The notes under the pieces are model-generated. The model had not been told where the DNA came from. It searched no databases and saw nothing but the letters and a program-made list of their open reading frames with translations. The position numbers and the translations under genes were made by a program. Of a stretch of DNA of 43,593 nt, positions 41,245 to 43,593 are shown one piece after another (within the stretch, counting starts at the first letter, position 1; every line of letters begins with the position of its first letter). Source of the stretch: Bacteriovoracaceae bacterium UBA6144 (GTDB lineage: Bacteria; Bdellovibrionota; Bacteriovoracia; Bacteriovoracales; Bacteriovoracaceae); assembly GCA_002435705.1 (NCBI GenBank), contig DIVA01000021.1, positions 1 through 43,593 of the forward strand, written 5' to 3'.

Positions 41245-41595
41245 ATGATTGATGACAAAGCAATTCAAGAGAAGATTAGTCAGTTTGCCCGTGAGCGGGA
41301 GTGGGAGCGATTTCATACTCCTAAAAACATTGCCATGGCCCTCTCTGTGGAAGCCAGTGAACTCCTTGAACTCTTTCAGTGGCTGACTGAGGACGAAGCC
41401 AAAAATATCATGCAGACAGAAAAATCGACACAAGTGCGCCATGAGTTGGCCGACACGGCCGTTTACCTTTTGCGCTTGTGTGATTTACTCGGGATTGATC
41501 TCTCTCAGGCGATCGCAGAGAAAATGCAGCTCAATGCTCAGAAGTACCCGATTGAGAAATCTCGTGGGAACGCAAAAAAATACAATGAATTTTAG
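41245..41595 (+). CDS. MazG-like/dCTPase (RS21-C6 type) nucleotide pyrophosphohydrolase
   Basis: 116 residues. The all-alpha NTP pyrophosphohydrolase motifs are present: EREWERFHTPKNIAMALSVE, ASELLELFQW (the metal-binding EXXE region), and VRHELADTAVYLLRLCDLLG (the second acidic motif), with KYPIEKSRGNAKKYNEF at the end. Such enzymes hydrolyse dNTPs, often modified or excess dCTP. Single-domain length is normal. The stop interlocks with the convergent DUF1415 gene through TTAG (41592-41595). Confidence 0.85.
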   Translation: MIDDKAIQEKISQFAREREWERFHTPKNIAMALSVEASELLELFQWLTEDEAKNIMQTEKSTQVRHELADTAVYLLRLCDLLGIDLSQAIAEKMQLNAQKYPIEKSRGNAKKYNEF

Positions 41596-42116
41596 CTGTT
41601 AAATTTCCAAGGCCAGTGCTCTCTTCTTTGCGCCTGACTCATATTTTTTATCCGTTCTTCATTCACTCGAGAAATCTCTTTCCCTAAAATGAAGCTCGCG
41701 ACTTTTTCAATTTCAGCGTGACTTAAAATATGAATAAGAGGCAGAGGCGAGCTATTAGGCCAGTGAGCGAAGCTCTCTGCGGGAGCGTCAGCGAGCTGAA
41801 AGTCAGGATGAAAACTAATGGCCATCATTTGATCGGAGAGTTCGATGTCCTCTAAGATCTCGTTCATCGCCTGAGTGAACTCGTGAAAAATTTCAAAATC
41901 AATCGTCCAGTCTTCAAACACAACCAGCGCTGAGGGCAGGGCATCTTCAACCATGATCTGAATGACTTCTAAAAACTTATCTTGTGCTTCAAATTCTGTT
42001 TGCGCGGGGGAATAAAAATGAGGGAACTGAGGTGTTCCTACAATGTCTTTTGCAAAAGGACAGAGATTCAATCCTACAATGGTTTGCGCTAGCCACTGCT
42101 CGATGCTTTTATTCAT
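41592..42116 (-). CDS. DUF1415 family protein
   Basis: 174 residues. The N-terminal WLAQTIVGLNLCPFAKDIVG (8-27) is the DUF1415 hallmark, followed by DWTIDFEIFHEFTQAM, AISFHPDFQLAD and the PLPLIHILSHAEIEK segment. Cytoplasmic, function unknown. The ATG overlaps the stop of the MFS gene (ATGA), so the two are an operon. Confidence 0.85.
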   Translation of the reverse strand: MNKSIEQWLAQTIVGLNLCPFAKDIVGTPQFPHFYSPAQTEFEAQDKFLEVIQIMVEDALPSALVVFEDWTIDFEIFHEFTQAMNEILEDIELSDQMMAISFHPDFQLADAPAESFAHWPNSSPLPLIHILSHAEIEKVASFILGKEISRVNEERIKNMSQAQRREHWPWKFNS

Positions 42117-43330
42117 GCTTGTGCCTCATACTGCCAAAATGCTCTCAGACTCCATCCACCCAAGAGGCAGATAATAAAACAGCTTACTCCCCCAAAAATC
42201 AGCGCTTCTGAAGCCGACCAGAGATCGGCCATCCATCCCATGAGCGTGCTCCCAATCAAAGGACCGGAAGCGTAGCTGAGCATCTCGACACTTGCGAGCC
42301 GTCCGCGTTTGTCATGAGGAATGGTTTCATTCCACATGGTAGACCTAAAAATGCCACTCACCATATCAAAAAATCCTGCGGCCATGAGAAAAAAGAGTGA
42401 GAGATAAAAATAGTTTAAACTGACCCCAAATAAAACGATGCACACACCCCACAGGCTGGCCGAGATTGTGATCATCTGTCCATGGTGCTTTTTAAACAGT
42501 GTCCAGCGACTCGTCAGAGTTGCGATCAGAGCACCGATGGCAATGGAAGAGTAGTACCAGCCCAGTTTGTCAGCTCCTGCGATACTAGCAGCCAAGAGAG
42601 GGAAGAGTGGGTTCGGAAAAGCCAGAGTCATGGCGATGATGTCGACAATGTATGTTCCGTGGAGATCTTTGCGCTCTCTAACGTAATTCAAACCCTCTTT
42701 GATCCGCTTCATGGTGACAGGAATAAAATCTCCAGAAACTTTGAGACTTGGAAGTTGCAGGAGCATGCTGATCGCAAATACGTAGGTCAAGAGATCTACC
42801 ACGTAGGTCCAAGCAATCCCAAATTGTGCGATCAGAAGACCTCCCAGCGCGGGGCCTGCGATCATGCCGAAATTTGAAATAAATGAATTGAGCGGACTAA
42901 TACGAGAAAGGGCCGTTTTTGGAACTAATTGTGGAATGAGGGCTGAGAAAGCGGGACGGTGAAGGGCATTGAGTGCGCTCATGCAAGCGCCGATGGTATA
43001 AATCCAAGCCACAGTCATGCTCTCTGTAAGAGTGAGGATAATAAGTATGGCATTGCAGAGAGCCAGCAGGATTTCGCTAATGATACAAACCCAACGTCGC
43101 TCAAAGCTGTCAGCGATAGCACCACCGATCATACCCACTCCAAGCAAAGGAATCAGTTGCACCATCGCCATAGCACCAACATCAAAAGTCGAGCCGGTGA
43201 GGGCATAGATTTGCCACGGAAGGGCCACATTCGTGATTTGCGAGCCGAAGATCGAGATCAGTTGACCGAAAAACACCTTTCGATAAAGGGGATAGCTTTT
43301 AAGGGGTGAGGTATCAATAAAGAGAGACAT
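42113..43330 (-). CDS. MFS exporter (EntS/MFS_3 type)
   Basis: 405 residues with 12 predicted helices. LYRKVFFGQLISIFGSQITN and VALPWQIYALTGST open the protein, followed by GAIADSFERRWVCI (the loop 2-3 signature), ALIPQLVPKTALSRISPLNS and AGPALGGLLIAQFG. That sequence order fits the enterobactin-exporter-like MFS_3 group. A weak AGG precedes the start. Substrate unknown. DUF1415 follows in an ATGA overlap. Confidence 0.85.
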   Translation of the reverse strand: MSLFIDTSPLKSYPLYRKVFFGQLISIFGSQITNVALPWQIYALTGSTFDVGAMAMVQLIPLLGVGMIGGAIADSFERRWVCIISEILLALCNAILIILTLTESMTVAWIYTIGACMSALNALHRPAFSALIPQLVPKTALSRISPLNSFISNFGMIAGPALGGLLIAQFGIAWTYVVDLLTYVFAISMLLQLPSLKVSGDFIPVTMKRIKEGLNYVRERKDLHGTYIVDIIAMTLAFPNPLFPLLAASIAGADKLGWYYSSIAIGALIATLTSRWTLFKKHHGQMITISASLWGVCIVLFGVSLNYFYLSLFFLMAAGFFDMVSGIFRSTMWNETIPHDKRGRLASVEMLSYASGPLIGSTLMGWMADLWSASEALIFGGVSCFIICLLGGWSLRAFWQYEAQA

Positions 43331-43399
43331 ATACCTGACTTTTTAAGTTACAAGCTTGCTGCTTGTCACTTCATTATCTCTCTATCACAATAAACTTAT

Positions 43400-43593
43400 A
43401 TGATGAAGTTTCTAGGAATGAGATTTTGGATTTTATGCCTTCTTTTTGGAGGGAGCCTACTGAGTTTTTCTCCCCGCTTTAATCTTCCTTCTAAAATTGC
43501 CCATAACCTGACCTTTACACCCCAGACAGATTCACTCAGTACTACCCAGTCAGCAGTGATGAGGGTGATGCCTGATACAGGGCTGACTCTGGT
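43400..43593 (+). CDS. start of an exported or membrane-anchored protein (truncated by window end)
   Basis: An open frame from ATGATG at 43400-43405 to the last base, 64 codons visible. It begins MMKFLGMRFWILCLLFGGSL and continues with a short hydrophobic run and LSFSPRFNLPSK, consistent with a signal peptide or anchor; the rest is polar (TFTPQTDSLSTTQSAVM). Start choice between the two adjacent ATGs is open, and an ATG at 43418 is also in frame. Too short to classify. Confidence 0.5.
   Translation, partial: MMKFLGMRFWILCLLFGGSLLSFSPRFNLPSKIAHNLTFTPQTDSLSTTQSAVMRVMPDTGLTL

Noticed and set aside
1..43593. tRNA, rRNA, CRISPR, insertion sequence or prophage
   Set aside because: No cloverleaf-like sequence, spaced repeats, transposase or phage structural gene was found on either strand.

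Overview
This is a densely packed window from a diderm (Gram-negative) bacterium at roughly mid-range G+C. The gene content (many signal-peptide proteins, lipoproteins and outer-membrane beta-barrels, a giant IPT/TIG-repeat lipoprotein, a periplasmic DUF1501/c-type haem operon, cmoAB, gluQ, hrpB) fits the Bdellovibrionota or a neighbouring delta-proteobacterial-type lineage. That placement is inferred from gene families, not from a marker gene. I see no rRNA, tRNA, CRISPR array, insertion sequence or prophage.

Layout. 1-1632: a truncated NfrB-like glycosyltransferase (-) diverging from a beta-barrel protein. 1738-6594: a tightly coupled operon for a type-I-secretion-like exporter (ABC membrane domain with no ATPase domain, HlyD-like adaptor, TolC-like channel), followed by a polytopic membrane protein. 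6591-9924: an arrestin-like protein, a secreted protein, GluQ-RS and an outer-membrane protein. 10074-13460: a very basic 33-residue protein with a clear terminator, then cmoA-cmoB plus a third coupled methyltransferase, and a divergent fourth methyltransferase. 13451-17515: small secreted proteins, a truncated haemoglobin between two Blc-type lipocalins, and an OPT-family transporter. 17680-26386: a 1926-residue lipoprotein with 20 IPT/TIG repeats, a coupled secreted protein, an SH3-like/beta-barrel protein and a YiiX-type papain-like hydrolase. 26383-32444: acyltransferase, YchJ, a four-gene overlapping cluster (transglutaminase-like, DUF1653, glycosidase-like, membrane protein) and HrpB helicase. 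32459-40319: a four-gene export/haem operon (CXXCH protein, lipoprotein, Tat-exported DUF1501 protein, duplicated CXXCH lipoprotein) diverging from an unusual LspA-HAMP-CXXCH-beta-barrel fusion. 40316-43593: YceI, DCC-family protein, MazG-like hydrolase, DUF1415, an MFS exporter and a partial gene.

Two architectural traits stand out. First, all eight convergent gene pairs overlap at their 3' ends, five of them by exactly four bases so that the two stop codons are interlocked (TTAA, CTAG or TTAG). Second, about a dozen genes have no Shine-Dalgarno sequence and instead carry a -10-like hexamer, usually 5-8 nt before the start codon, which suggests leaderless transcription. Operon-internal genes are mostly joined by ATGA/GTGA overlaps. 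No stretch longer than 300 bases lacks a gene.

The best candidates for something undescribed are the LspA-HAMP-CXXCH fusion beside the DUF1501/haem operon, the disulfide-ladder IPT protein with its coupled partner, the exporter without an ATPase domain, and the third methyltransferase coupled to cmoAB.
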